DNA of 64,000 nucleotides from Leptospira inadai serovar Lyme str. 10 (GCF_000243675.2 NZ_AHMM02000016.1:62001-126000); one strand, 5' to 3'. Shown: positions 27,885 to 40,158, numbered from the stretch's first letter. Notes: a model not told the origin generated them from the sequence alone. Numbers and translations: made by a program.

Positions 27885-30449
27885 TCATCCTTTATTTTCT
27901 TTCGATATCACTCGTCGCTTCCAATCATCCAATAAACGTAATGCTTCCATCGGCGTCATCGATTCGATCGGTAGTTCTGCGATTTCTTTTTTCCAGTCTT
28001 GCCAAAATTGTTGATCGGAGGAGGAAGGGGTAAAATCCTGAAAGAGGGAAGGTTCTCTGGTTTGAATTCGGATTTCCTTCTTCCTTGATTCCAGATCGGA
28101 AAGAATTTCTCCCGCTCTCCTTACGACCGGATCGGGAACTCCTGCAAGTTGAGCCACATAGATGCCGAAGGATTTCTTTGCCTTGCCGGGTCTGACTTTG
28201 CGAAGGAACAAAACCTTATCTTCCTTTTCCAACGTTTCCATGTGAATATTCCAAACTCCCGGCAAGCGAGAGAGTTCGGTCAATTCGTGATAATGAGTGG
28301 CGAATACCGTCTTCGGTCTGACCGACATTTCGGAGAGATATTCCAGTATCGCCCAGGCGATGCTCATTCCGTCGTAGGTGGAAGTCCCTCTACCTACCTC
28401 GTCGAATAATAATAGGGATTGTGGACTACAGTTTCTTAGAATATTAGCGGTTTCTTTCATTTCCACGAAAAAAGTGGATTCCCCCGCGGTAAGATTATCT
28501 CCCGCTCCTATCCGAGTGAATAAGCGATCCACAATCGGCAATTGGGCCTTCGTAGCCGAAACGCTGGAGCCGATCTGAAATAGAATTTGGTTCAAAGCGA
28601 TTTGGCGCATAAATGTGGATTTTCCCGCCATATTGGGTCCTGTCAGGATTGCGATCGCGTTGTCTCCTACGTCCAACAAAACATCGTTGGGAATGAATTT
28701 AGCTCCGACAGGCAGACTTGCTTCCACCACCGGATGCCTGGAGTCCTTCATTGAAATTCCCGAATTGGAATTGAAGGAGGCTCTTACCCAACCGTATTTT
28801 TCCTCGGCTTTTAAGAGAGAGAGTTGAAAATCCAGGTCACCGAATTCCTCGGATAACTCCAATAGTTCGGCGGCGTACTCCAAGACTTTTGCGGTCATTA
28901 AATCGAACTCGGTTTTTTCCACCGAGCGAATCGTATCGTCCGCTTCCAAAATCGCTCTTTCGATCTCTTCCAAGCGGGAAATCGTGAATCGTTCGGTCGT
29001 GACCAAGGTTTGTTTCTTTAGATATTCTTTGGGGGCTTGTTCCGCTTGGTTTCTAGAAATCTCGATGAAATAGCCTACGATTTTGTTGTACTTGATTTTG
29101 AGAGTGGATAAGCCTGTTCGTTTCTTTTCGGCGGCCTCTAATTCTAGGATCCAATCCATTCCTTTGGTGCCTGCCTCTCTCGCTTTATCCAACTCCGGGA
29201 GATATCCGTCTTTTAAGAATTTCCCGTTTCCTAAAATCACCGGCAGGTCTTCCGGGTTTAATCTCTCTTGAATATGGATTTCTAAATCGGCCAGTTTTCC
29301 TTGAGGATAATTGATCGGGTAGGCTACGGATTTCAGTTGCTCGGTAATAAATTCGCCGGTTTTTATCGCCGTTAGGACTGTCCTGAAATCCCGAGGATAG
29401 GCTTTATTATTTCGGAATCGTATTAAAATTCTTTCGAGATCTCCTAGATCTTTTAGTGCTTGAACCAAAAGATGAGTTTGGCTCTTTCGCAGCAAATCCT
29501 GTTTTTCCCAACGCAGGCTTATTACGGCGAGATCCGTTTCCGGAAATAAAATTCTTTGCTTTAGTAGGCGTTTTCCCTTGGGAGTATGACAAAAATTTAA
29601 TACGGAAAATAAGGTATGATTCTTTTCCTTTTCATTTTCGATTAACTCTAAATTTATCACCGTTTCCCGATCCATTTCCAAAAACGAACCGGTTCGTAAA
29701 ACTTTGGCCTCCCGAAGCGTTAGAGATCCGTCCCTATAATTTTCTCGAATATAATATTCCAAGCAATTGCGAACGGAAGAAAAAGGGTCCTTCGCTTCCG
29801 CACCGCCTTCCGCGGATTGAGGGAGCAAGGAGAAATTGGAGTCCGAAAATCCTTCCCAGGACCGAATTCGTTCCAGATCTTTTTCTAAAATACACGTCTC
29901 ACTAGGGTGGAATTTTTCAAGTTCGGCAATTAATGCGTTCGGGTTCGATACGGGAACGGTGAATTGCAAAACTTCTCCAGTGGAAACATCGGCCATACCG
30001 GCGAATACCAGGGTCGCTTTCGGCAGTAAGACGCAAAGATAATTATTTTGGTAACCGGAGAGTAGATTTTCTTCTATGACAGTGCCAGGAGTAATTATAC
30101 GAACTACGTCCCTCGTCATTAATTTAGGGTTCGAGTCATCAGGCTTGGATTGCTCGCAGATCGCGATCTTTTTCCCCGCCGCGAGTAATCGTGCGATATA
30201 AGCATCCTTACTATGATAAGGGATCCCGCACATTGGAACGGAGTTCTGGCGCTTTGTTAAGGCTATATCTAAAATATTGGAGGCGATTTTCGCGTCTTCC
30301 AGGAACATTTCGTAAAAGTCGCCCATCCGAAAGAAGAGAATCGAATCCGTAAATCGCGCCTTGATGTCCAAGTACTGGCGCATCATAGGCGTATCTAGAG
30401 CTTCCGATAAATTCGGCTCGTTAGTTTCTGCTGCTAGCTCTTTTGGCAT
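27885..30449 (-). CDS. mutS: DNA mismatch repair protein MutS
   Basis: An 854-residue MutS, the usual length. The mismatch-reading Phe-x-Glu sits in MGDFYEMF; the ATPase shows Walker A TGPNMAGKSTFM, the signature STFFVEMKET and Walker B LLFDEVGRGTSTYDG, then ATHYHEL. It recognises base mismatches and recruits MutL. I start it at ATG 30449 (MPKELAAE); the open frame continues to 30662 but that upstream part lies in trpF and is not MutS-like. The start overlaps the end of trpF by 29 bases, so they are co-transcribed. Confidence 0.95.
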   Translation of the reverse strand: MPKELAAETNEPNLSEALDTPMMRQYLDIKARFTDSILFFRMGDFYEMFLEDAKIASNILDIALTKRQNSVPMCGIPYHSKDAYIARLLAAGKKIAICEQSKPDDSNPKLMTRDVVRIITPGTVIEENLLSGYQNNYLCVLLPKATLVFAGMADVSTGEVLQFTVPVSNPNALIAELEKFHPSETCILEKDLERIRSWEGFSDSNFSLLPQSAEGGAEAKDPFSSVRNCLEYYIRENYRDGSLTLREAKVLRTGSFLEMDRETVINLELIENEKEKNHTLFSVLNFCHTPKGKRLLKQRILFPETDLAVISLRWEKQDLLRKSQTHLLVQALKDLGDLERILIRFRNNKAYPRDFRTVLTAIKTGEFITEQLKSVAYPINYPQGKLADLEIHIQERLNPEDLPVILGNGKFLKDGYLPELDKAREAGTKGMDWILELEAAEKKRTGLSTLKIKYNKIVGYFIEISRNQAEQAPKEYLKKQTLVTTERFTISRLEEIERAILEADDTIRSVEKTEFDLMTAKVLEYAAELLELSEEFGDLDFQLSLLKAEEKYGWVRASFNSNSGISMKDSRHPVVEASLPVGAKFIPNDVLLDVGDNAIAILTGPNMAGKSTFMRQIALNQILFQIGSSVSATKAQLPIVDRLFTRIGAGDNLTAGESTFFVEMKETANILRNCSPQSLLLFDEVGRGTSTYDGMSIAWAILEYLSEMSVRPKTVFATHYHELTELSRLPGVWNIHMETLEKEDKVLFLRKVRPGKAKKSFGIYVAQLAGVPDPVVRRAGEILSDLESRKKEIRIQTREPSLFQDFTPSSSDQQFWQDWKKEIAELPIESMTPMEALRLLDDWKRRVISKENKG

Positions 30450-31080
30450 TCTTAATAAATTCTCGGACCAGCTTAGGGTCCTTAACTCCCGGAGAAGATT
30501 CCACTCCGCTCGCAACGTCGACTCCGTACGGTTGGAGTTCTCGGATCGCTTTAACGACTGTATCCGCTCGCAATCCCCCTGCAAGAAAATAAGGGCGTCG
30601 AACGTCTCGGACGTATTTCCACGGGAACTCTTCTCCCGTTCCTCCTCCCGAGCCGGAAACATAGCTATCCAAGATCAACAATTCCGAATCTAAGGAAGCT
30701 AGGGAATCATCCTTGATCGCGCTTTTTACTCGGTAGGATAAAATTCTTCGGTTTCTTTGGCCTAGTAAAGGCGAGGAGCGACCGGGTAGCATCGGGTCAT
30801 CGTTCACGAATTGCAAATAATCATACGGAAGAGTTTTTAGGACCGATTCCACAAAAGGTATAGAATTCTTGTAAAATAGGAATACCACTTTCGGACGAGC
30901 GGATTCAGGGACGGAATTCTTGAGATACGCTAGCAAATGTTCCGCCCGGAAGCGGGTTATATTTCGCGAACTTACGGGAGAAAAATTCAGGCCTACGAAA
31001 TCTGCACCTTCCTCGACGCATAATTTCAGGATGTCCGGGTCTTTTATCCCGCAGATTTTTACTTTTACAATTTTTGACAT
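30421..31080 (-). CDS. trpF: Phosphoribosylanthranilate isomerase
   Basis: A 219-residue TIM-barrel enzyme for the Amadori rearrangement in tryptophan synthesis. The catalytic cysteine is in VKICGIKDPD; AGGLRADTVVKAI and DVASGVESSPGVKD are the phosphate-binding C-terminal motifs. It overlaps mutS by 29 bases. No other trp gene is nearby. Residues about 100-125 (RSSPLLGQRNRRILSYRV) form a basic loop. Confidence 0.93.
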   Translation of the reverse strand: MSKIVKVKICGIKDPDILKLCVEEGADFVGLNFSPVSSRNITRFRAEHLLAYLKNSVPESARPKVVFLFYKNSIPFVESVLKTLPYDYLQFVNDDPMLPGRSSPLLGQRNRRILSYRVKSAIKDDSLASLDSELLILDSYVSGSGGGTGEEFPWKYVRDVRRPYFLAGGLRADTVVKAIRELQPYGVDVASGVESSPGVKDPKLVREFIKNAKRASSRN

Positions 31081-31175
31081 TCTGCGCTTTGCGGAAAAAG
31101 ATCGTCGGCAATCGTTTCCGACTCGAATTATTTTCCGTCTTTTCTATACAAGACTAGAAGCTCTTCCCGTCAAGT

Positions 31176-31874
31176 ATGATCGATCATCGATTCTTTCTCG
31201 AAGATAAAAGGAGTCTGCGGATTCTAATTCTGGGAAACCAGGAGTTAAACGACTATACCCCGACCCCAGAATACATTCGAGGAAAGGTCGCTCATTTTAG
31301 CCAGATTCCGGAAGATCAGATTTATTTATTAGACCAGGTTCACGGAAAAACCGTCGTAAATGCGGATTCCTTGACGCCCGAAGAAATCCCTCAGGGAGAT
31401 TCGCTGTATTCCACTGAACCTAGAAAGGTGCTGGTCGTTAAAGCCGCTGACTGCATGCCGATCTTTTTCTGGACGGGAAGACCGGCTTTGGTTGGAATCG
31501 TTCATTCGGGCTGGAAAGGCACGTTGGCCGGAGTAACGGAATCGGCTTTGCTGGAAGTTTCGAAGAAATACTCGGTCGATTTACAACTTCTGCAATTCTT
31601 CATCGGACCTTATGCTACGGGAAAACAATATGAAGTCGGAGAAGATGTGGCCGGAGAATTTAGAAAGGAATTTCCGGGTGCGCTTAAAGCATTACCCGAA
31701 GAAGGGAAGTTTTTGTTGGAACAAAAAACCTTTCTGATGAATCGGATCCGTAAACTAGGAACGGAGCCGTTCGTAGAAACGAGCGGAGCATGCACGATGG
31801 CCGCTAACTCCAGGTATTTTAGTCATAGAAGAGGAGATACCGGACGAAACTTAAACTGCATTTGGTTGGAGTGA
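31176..31874 (+). CDS. pgeF: Peptidoglycan editing factor, YfiH family
   Basis: A 232-residue Cu-oxidase_4/laccase-domain protein. The conserved VKAADCMPIFF, VHSGWKGTLAG and the terminal HRRGDTGRN motif supply the metal ligands. Family members (E. coli YfiH, human LACC1/FAMIN) act as purine nucleosidase/phosphorylases, or remove misincorporated L-Ser from peptidoglycan precursors. The gene stands alone between trpF (divergent) and a receiver protein (convergent). Confidence 0.9.
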   Translation: MIDHRFFLEDKRSLRILILGNQELNDYTPTPEYIRGKVAHFSQIPEDQIYLLDQVHGKTVVNADSLTPEEIPQGDSLYSTEPRKVLVVKAADCMPIFFWTGRPALVGIVHSGWKGTLAGVTESALLEVSKKYSVDLQLLQFFIGPYATGKQYEVGEDVAGEFRKEFPGALKALPEEGKFLLEQKTFLMNRIRKLGTEPFVETSGACTMAANSRYFSHRRGDTGRNLNCIWLE

Positions 31875-31897
31875 GTCCCGTCTTCGAACTAGGGCAG

Positions 31898-32305
31898 TTA
31901 TACTTTGATAGCTTTTCGAACCGTAGCGTTCGCTTTTTCTAGGACTTTTTCCCGCTTAATCGGTTTTACGATATAATCCATCACTCCGCTATCCGACAGA
32001 GTCTTGATCACGGCGGGCGTATTCTCTTCGCTAATTACTAAAATGCGCGGTAAAACGCCTAAGTCTTTAATTTCGTAAAACGCTGCGAACCCGTCCATGA
32101 TCGGTAAATGAAGATCGAGGGTGATAAGATCCACTTTTTTATTTTCTTTATAAAGATTGATTAACTCTTTTCCTGTTTCCGCAAATGCTACGACTTCGTA
32201 TCCTTCCGATTCCAAGATTTGAGCGAGTTGTTTGGCTTGGAACTTGGAGTTCTCAGCGATAATGACCTGATACGGTCTTCCTGAGGGAGCAATTCCACCT
32301 TTCAT
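31898..32305 (-). CDS. Single-domain response regulator, CheY-like
   Basis: A 135-residue stand-alone receiver domain. The phospho-acceptor aspartate is in LITLDLHLPIMDG (about residue 63), with an acidic position early (AENSK replaces the usual DD pair by E/N), the conserved serine in VISEE and lysine in IVKPIKREK. No output domain. Partner kinase is not in the window. It lies 21 bases downstream of leuB in the opposite sense of function but on the same strand. Confidence 0.9.
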   Translation of the reverse strand: MKGGIAPSGRPYQVIIAENSKFQAKQLAQILESEGYEVVAFAETGKELINLYKENKKVDLITLDLHLPIMDGFAAFYEIKDLGVLPRILVISEENTPAVIKTLSDSGVMDYIVKPIKREKVLEKANATVRKAIKV

Positions 32306-32326
32306 CTTACCACCATCCTAAGTTGT

Positions 32327-34652
<2,326 letters not shown>

Positions 34653-34656
<4 letters not shown>

Positions 34657-36419
34657 GATAACCCTGCTATCTTTAAAAATACGGTTTCGGTCTGCTTCAA
34701 TTCTTCAGAAAGAGTCCGAGTCAAAGCCGGAATCTCCTCTTTCGAATTCGGATGCCGTAAACTTTTGAACGAAGAATAGATTTTAATCTTAGGTTCCGTT
34801 CCGGAAGGTCGGATGGTCAGTTTTCCGGAACCTTCCAATTCCAATTGAATCACATCGGAACTTGGAAGTCCCGAAAAAGCGGATTTGGAAGAAACTCCTT
34901 TGGCGATCTTATTTTTGTAATCCAGAAAGCCGATTACCTTACGTTTCCCTAATATTTGACCGATTAAATCCCTGTTTCTGAGCGAATCCAATGAATCCTG
35001 GATTTTCTTTTTTCCGGCTAATCCCTCTAAATTTAAAGATTTAAGACTTTCCTGATAGAGCCCGTATTTCAGATAAATCTCGTTCATATAATTCGTCAGA
35101 TTTTCCTTTTCCGCTAAAACTTCTAGCAAAAGTAGAGCGGAAGAGAGGCTATCCTTATCTCGAACGAAATTTACCGGCAGATAACCGTACGATTCCTCTC
35201 CACCGAAAAGAAAATATTGGGTTTTACTTTCGTCCAGTTTACCCATTACTTCCGCGATGTATTTAAATCCGGTTAAAACATTCTTTAAAGCGATCTTGTT
35301 CTTTTTAGCAATTTCGGATTGGAGATCCGTAGTGACTATGGTTTTAACGAGAACCGGTTTTTTTCCTTTTCTCTTTTTAGAGGCGACTTTTTCGGAAAGA
35401 TAAGCGGCAAGAATCGAACCGATTTGATTTCCGTTCAATAAAGTGTAGGACCCGTCGAGATTGCGGACTCCGATGCCTAAACGATCCGCATCCGGGTCGG
35501 TGGCAATAAATGCCTTCGCCTCGATTTTTTGGGATAGTTTCAGACTCAGTTCTAACGCTTCCGCTTCTTCGGGGTTCGGATATTTTACGGTCGGGAATTC
35601 TCCGTTCGGATCCTTCTGTTCCGGGACTAGAATGACTTGTTTGTATCCGAATGTATTTAATAAAAATTTCATATACTTTCCGCCGGTTCCGTGCAACGGA
35701 GAATATACCAATTTTAAGGAGGCTCTTTGTTTTGCGGTCACTTGCTCGGATTGGATTCCCGCTTTCTTTAAATCCTTTAAGTAGGATGCAAAGCAGGCGG
35801 GTTCCACCTTTTTCACGAATTTCTTGTATCGAGGATCCTTGGTGGTTAGGATCTCAATTTCATTCCAATCCTGGATGGATTCGATCAGGCCTATGATTTT
35901 TTTATCGTCGGGAGGTACTAACTGCTCTCCCTTTGAAAGATAAGCTTTGAAACCGTTATATTCCGGCGGATTATGGGAGGCGGTTAAGACGACCCCTCCG
36001 GTGGCCTTATAATATCGAACCGCATAGGATAGCAGCGGAGTGGGCGCGACTTCGGGGAATAAATAGACTTTGATTCCGTGAGAGGCGGCAATTCCCGCCG
36101 TCACTTCCGCAAATTCGCGGGATCTACGTCTTGAATCATAGGCGATTACAAGTACCGGCTTTTTGGACTTCTTTACCAGATACCTGGAAAAGCCCAGAGC
36201 GGCTCGGCCGACGGTATATTCGTTCATTCGACCGATCCCATTTCCGATACGGCCCCGGATTCCGCCGGTACCGAACTCCAGAGGGACAGTAAAAGCTTCG
36301 ATTTCGAGTCCGTTAGCACCCTTTTTGAATCTGTTTAAAACATCCGAGGCTTCCTTTTGTACGCTAGAGGAAAACGGTTTCCGTGTCCAGGCTTCGATAT
36401 TTGCGCTCTCTTGATTCAT
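34653..36419 (-). CDS. Phosphoglucomutase/phosphomannomutase
   Basis: A 588-residue alpha-D-phosphohexomutase of the long (PGM2-like) type. The active-site serine is in [11 protein letters not shown], the metal loop is DPDADRLG, the sugar loop is GGEESYG, and the phosphate-binding loop is [10 protein letters not shown]. It interconverts hexose 1- and 6-phosphates, feeding glycan precursors. I prefer ATG 36419, which has an AGG spaced about eight bases upstream, over ATG 36425. It is translationally coupled to the argD-like gene. Confidence 0.9.
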
Positions 36420-36500
36420 TATCATGCCTAACTATTGTCTATTTTCATAAAAATCCGGTTTCCCCCTGGTTCAACCCGTTTTTTCGCCGATTCTAAAAGT

Positions 36501-36866
36501 ATGGAATCAACCGAATTTTCGAGAGATCAACATAGGGAATTGGACTCTCTCCGAGGTTTACTTCGGAATATTGCGATCGTCCTATTCCTACTTTCCGGGG
36601 CTTTGGCATTCGGATCATTTTTTACGGAAACCCCGGGAAAAACCGTCGTTTCGGCGAGCTCCGCGTTATTGACATTTATCCTAGGAATTCTTTGCTATAG
36701 TGCCTCCGTTTCTTTTAAGCGAACGCTCGCTCTGGAAGGTAGGGACCCCGAGCAGCTTTTATTCGCGTTAAAGGACCTGAGATATTTTTTACTTTGGCTA
36801 GGCTGGATGCTGGTGGCTTTGTTTCTATTCTCCTTTTTCGGTGCTTTCGCCTTGCTTCTTTCGTAA
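36501..36866 (+). CDS. Small integral membrane protein, unknown
   Basis: A 121-residue protein with three transmembrane helices (about residues 24-46, 53-78 and 93-119) preceded by a short charged N terminus MESTEFSRDQHRELD. No motif recognised. I start it at ATG 36501; the open frame reaches a TTG at 36435 but the extra part is not protein-like. It precedes the class I aminotransferase by 21 bases in the same direction. Confidence 0.6.
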   Translation: MESTEFSRDQHRELDSLRGLLRNIAIVLFLLSGALAFGSFFTETPGKTVVSASSALLTFILGILCYSASVSFKRTLALEGRDPEQLLFALKDLRYFLLWLGWMLVALFLFSFFGAFALLLS

Positions 36867-36887
36867 GCTGCCCGAGTCTCGCTCCAT

Positions 36888-38030
36888 ATGGGCCTGCGCG
36901 ATTTTTTTATCGAAGATAGATTAGAGCGCTTTAGAATCGATGCCCCTTGCAATTTGGGCGAAAGCGGAATTCGAAATTTTTATCTCTCGGAACTTGCCAC
37001 TTCGCTTAGCCTGGATCTAAGAGAACTGGGCTTTCTTTCCTTGGCGGATTCTCCGAACAGGGGAAGAGCCGATCTAAGAGAAGAGATTGCCGCGCTATAT
37101 CCGAATACTTCCGCCGATCAAGTATTGATTACTACGGGTACCGGTGAGGCACTTTTTCTAACCTTTTGTTTGTTGATTGAAAAAGGAGATACCGTTTCCT
37201 TATTTTGGCCGGCTTTTCAAGCGCTCTATGAAATACCTTTATTTCGAAACGCTCGCTTAAATACTGTCAGCCTTTTGGATCGACTGGAGGAGTCTGAACT
37301 TGGTTTCGGAGAGAAAAATATTCGAAGCTTATTCGAAGAACATCCTAAACTCGTAATATTCAATCATCCCCATAATCCCACCGGGATTTCCACCACTGAA
37401 TCCGACCGTAAAACGTTACGAGACTCGAATTTAAGACCCAAAGACGAGCCTTGGATTCTTTTCGACGAGCATTATAGATTTCAGGATGGAAATTCGGAAC
37501 TAGGTTGGACCGGTATCGGAATTTCGGATCGAAGTATCGCGACAGGATCGATCACTAAATGCTTCGGGGTCATGGGGCTTAGGATCGGCTGGTTAGTCGG
37601 ACCCAAGGAATTTATCGAAAAAGCTCGCTCCATGAAAGATTATTTGACTCATACCGTCTCGCCGATTTCGGAATTTCTGACCTTGCAAATTCTTCGCAAA
37701 CGAAAAGAATTACAAACGTTCATTCGTAGCAATTTGAATCGCAATATTACTTTCTTTTCGGAATGCGTACCGGGATTACCCGGATTAGATACGTTTCGTT
37801 CTCCGGAGGGCGGGATTGTCGGTTTTCCAAAATTGGAAAGGGGATTGGCTTCGAAGGCGTACGCCGATATGCTCCTGAAACAGGCTGGAATTTTCGTTTT
37901 ACCCGGATTGGACTTCGAGACGGAAGGTTATATTCGCGTCGGTTTCGGGGAAACGCCCGAACGATTTTCGGAAGGTATGGGGCGGTGGAGAAGTTTAGGG
38001 TCGGAGACAATGGCCCTCTTAAATAAGTAG
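36888..38030 (+). CDS. Class I/II aminotransferase
   Basis: A 380-residue PLP-dependent fold-I enzyme. NHPHNPTGISTTESD, ILFDEHYRF and the PLP-lysine segment TGSITKCFGVMGLRIGW are conserved, and the C terminus carries the carboxylate arginine in YIRVGFGE. The substrate is not evident; the short N-terminal region and EHYRF (rather than DEVY/DDIY) set it apart from the aspartate enzymes. Its last 103 bases overlap the convergent gene at 37928, an unusually long antisense overlap. Confidence 0.85.
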   Translation: MGLRDFFIEDRLERFRIDAPCNLGESGIRNFYLSELATSLSLDLRELGFLSLADSPNRGRADLREEIAALYPNTSADQVLITTGTGEALFLTFCLLIEKGDTVSLFWPAFQALYEIPLFRNARLNTVSLLDRLEESELGFGEKNIRSLFEEHPKLVIFNHPHNPTGISTTESDRKTLRDSNLRPKDEPWILFDEHYRFQDGNSELGWTGIGISDRSIATGSITKCFGVMGLRIGWLVGPKEFIEKARSMKDYLTHTVSPISEFLTLQILRKRKELQTFIRSNLNRNITFFSECVPGLPGLDTFRSPEGGIVGFPKLERGLASKAYADMLLKQAGIFVLPGLDFETEGYIRVGFGETPERFSEGMGRWRSLGSETMALLNK

Positions 38031-39031
38031 GCCTCGGATACGTCCGGACGATACGATTCCGGAACCAATCGAATATTATGTTTTCCTAATACGATATGCG
38101 GTGAAGAGAAATTCGGCTGCGACTGTAAGGGATTTTCGTCCTGTTTCCAATTCCATTGCAATTCGCGGATACGAATCGATACTATCTTCCCACGAATCTG
38201 CCAGGACGTTTCCCCCGATCGTAATGGTAATCCGACTCTTAATCTCGGCGCCTCATCTTTCAAAAAGCTAGGTTGCAACCAGACTCCTAACGGATATAAT
38301 TTTAAGGTTTCGGTGTGAATCTCCGAGCCTTGCGGATATCCATAAACCCAAACTTCCGATCTATGTACCGTATGCGGGCTCGGATAAAAGTCTTCGTATA
38401 GTGCACCCAATTGATGACTTAGTACTCTCATCGAGCAGATTCTAACCTTCCATTTCCCCGGAGGTCCGAAAGGCAATAGGGTCTCCGGAAGGCAATCTTT
38501 GAACGTCGAATCTTTTACTTCCGCCTCCCAGATTACGAGAGGAGATAATGTCAAGGTGGAAGTTTGAGGAAACCAAGCCTCCCAGAAATGCGGTTTACTT
38601 CGGAAATACGGTTTCTTCATTTTTCGAGAATTCACCGGTGCGGAGGAATCTTGGGCTTCCGGAGAAAATCCTAGAGAAAGAGGATTCAATTCCACTGCTT
38701 TCTTTTTCCAGGGCAGAAAGGCCCAGAAGAGCCAGGGGCGGGTTCTTTGAAAGGTTTTCGTTCTCACTTTCCGTTTTGCATTCGGAAAGACAGTTTCCTC
38801 TTGAGATTCCCAATACGTAAAAGGAGGTAGATTTTGGGTCCAGTCCGGTTCCGCTTCAGTTTGTACGGATCCGATTGCTTGAATCTTCTCTGAAATCCTT
38901 TTTTCCGAGATGTAAGGTTCTATTTTTTTTTCGAGTCTGATCTTACCCGCAAGGAATTTCGTATCGAGTAGATAGACGTACCTAACAAACTTGGATCGAA
39001 GTCTTTTTCCGAGGTCGGAAAAGGGAGTCAT
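37928..39031 (-). CDS. Unknown protein, W/P-rich
   Basis: A 367-residue protein (379 if the TTG at 39067 is used) with no signal peptide, rich in tryptophan, proline and arginine. Visible stretches are PFTYWESQEETVFPNAKR, RTRPWLFWAFLPWKKK and, later, WVYGYPQGSEIHTETLKLYPLGVWLQPSF. The second half looks beta-rich. I recognise no family. Neither start has a good ribosome-binding site. The 3' part overlaps the convergent aminotransferase gene. That the frame is long and keeps a consistent composition supports it being real. Confidence 0.6.
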   Translation of the reverse strand: MTPFSDLGKRLRSKFVRYVYLLDTKFLAGKIRLEKKIEPYISEKRISEKIQAIGSVQTEAEPDWTQNLPPFTYWESQEETVFPNAKRKVRTKTFQRTRPWLFWAFLPWKKKAVELNPLSLGFSPEAQDSSAPVNSRKMKKPYFRSKPHFWEAWFPQTSTLTLSPLVIWEAEVKDSTFKDCLPETLLPFGPPGKWKVRICSMRVLSHQLGALYEDFYPSPHTVHRSEVWVYGYPQGSEIHTETLKLYPLGVWLQPSFLKDEAPRLRVGLPLRSGETSWQIRGKIVSIRIRELQWNWKQDENPLQSQPNFSSPHIVLGKHNIRLVPESYRPDVSEAYLFKRAIVSDPKLLHRPIPSENRSGVSPKPTRI

Positions 39032-39136
39032 TGGGAAAAGGATATCGAAGAACCCTTTTTCAGGCAAGCTTTAGTTCCGGGCCGTATATCGGAGTCGGAC
39101 GATATTAAGAGAAAGTACTAGGAACAAGGATGGAAT

Positions 39137-39913
39137 ATGGGAAGGGCAGCCTTTGAGAACGAGGAATTTTTACATTCCGTAGATGCGTTTCACCTTCGGG
39201 TTTTGGCCGAAATTAATTATCCTCAAGCATTATTTCGAGACGCAAAAATTAGGGATACGATTTGTATTTTTGGATCGGCTAGAATTTTGAGCACGGAGGA
39301 ATACGCAGCTAGAGATAAGTTGCGTGAAAAACTGACCCCCAAGGAATTACGTATACATGAGAAGCAAGGTGAACTGGTTCGCTATTACGAGGAGGCTAGA
39401 GAGACCGCAAGATTGATCACACTTTGGGGAAAGGAAATCTCTAAAGATGTTCGAAGGATGGCAGTCTGTACGGGAGGTGGTCCCGGGATTATGGAAGCTG
39501 CCAATCGTGGAGCGGTGGAAGGGGGAGGTCCGAGTCTAGGGTTGAATATCAGACTTCCGTTTGAACAAACGATTAACACCTTCGCGGATCCTAAGATTAG
39601 CATCGAGTTTCATTACTTTTTCATGCGTAAGCTCTGGTTTTTACGCCTGTCCAAGGGGATCGTCGTCTTCCCGGGTGGATTTGGCACGGTGGATGAACTT
39701 TTCGAAACTCTTACTTTAATTCAAACCGGCAGAAATAATCTGAAAATTCCGGTGATTATGTATGGGAAGAAATACTGGGATCAGGTATTTCATATTGGTC
39801 CGATGAAAGAATACGGACTGATCGATCCGGACGATATTAATTTAATAACGTATTGCGATGAGCCGAACGAGGTGTTGGAAGTTTTGAAGAAAAAAGTCCC
39901 GTTCGAGGACTAG
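39137..39913 (+). CDS. LOG-family protein
   Basis: A 258-residue LOG (Lonely Guy) / TIGR00730-type protein. The signature GGGPGIMEAANRGA and VFPGGFGTVDELFETLTLIQTG are intact. Proteins with this pair release ribose 5-phosphate from cytokinin or nucleotide monophosphates (PpnN-like). The N-terminal region of about 80 residues is longer than in plant LOG and resembles the larger bacterial subclass. It has a tandem repeat immediately downstream. Confidence 0.88.
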   Translation: MGRAAFENEEFLHSVDAFHLRVLAEINYPQALFRDAKIRDTICIFGSARILSTEEYAARDKLREKLTPKELRIHEKQGELVRYYEEARETARLITLWGKEISKDVRRMAVCTGGGPGIMEAANRGAVEGGGPSLGLNIRLPFEQTINTFADPKISIEFHYFFMRKLWFLRLSKGIVVFPGGFGTVDELFETLTLIQTGRNNLKIPVIMYGKKYWDQVFHIGPMKEYGLIDPDDINLITYCDEPNEVLEVLKKKVPFED

Positions 39914-39931
39914 TTATAGGTTTGAATGAAT

Positions 39932-40158
39932 GGGAATTGGATCGTCCCGGGTGTAGAAGTTCCTACAAATCGCGATCCTCCACGCACAGTTTTCGGTCTT
40001 GCATGAACGAGAATTCCGGATCGAATTGCGAATCATGATTCCGGCGGGAATTGGATCGTCCAGGGTGTAGAAGTTCCTACAAACCGCGATCCTCCCGCGC
40101 AGTTTTCCGTCTTGCATGAATGAGAATTCCGGTCCTAATTGCGAATTATGATTCCGGC
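39932..40158. repeat. 114-bp tandem imperfect direct repeat
   Basis: Two copies, 39932-40045 and 40046-40158, about 90% alike by eye, with a possible partial third start at 40159 (GGAAATTG). Each contains TGTAGAAGTTCCTACA, a near-palindrome with one mismatched pair, of the kind I remember as dispersed intergenic repeats in Leptospira, plus a TGCATGAA motif. It occupies most of the 344-bp gap (39914-40257) between the LOG gene and rpmB. A 67-codon open frame through it on the minus strand is only the repeat read as protein. Confidence 0.85.

Noticed and set aside
29456..29905. 149-codon plus-strand open frame inside mutS
   Set aside because: MutS is intact on the other strand, and this frame has no motif.
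30450..30662. N-terminal extension of MutS
   Set aside because: Not MutS-like; it lies in trpF coding sequence. I use the ATG at 30449.
39914..40117. 67-codon minus-strand frame after the LOG gene
   Set aside because: It is the tandem repeat read as protein; the same motif appears twice in it.
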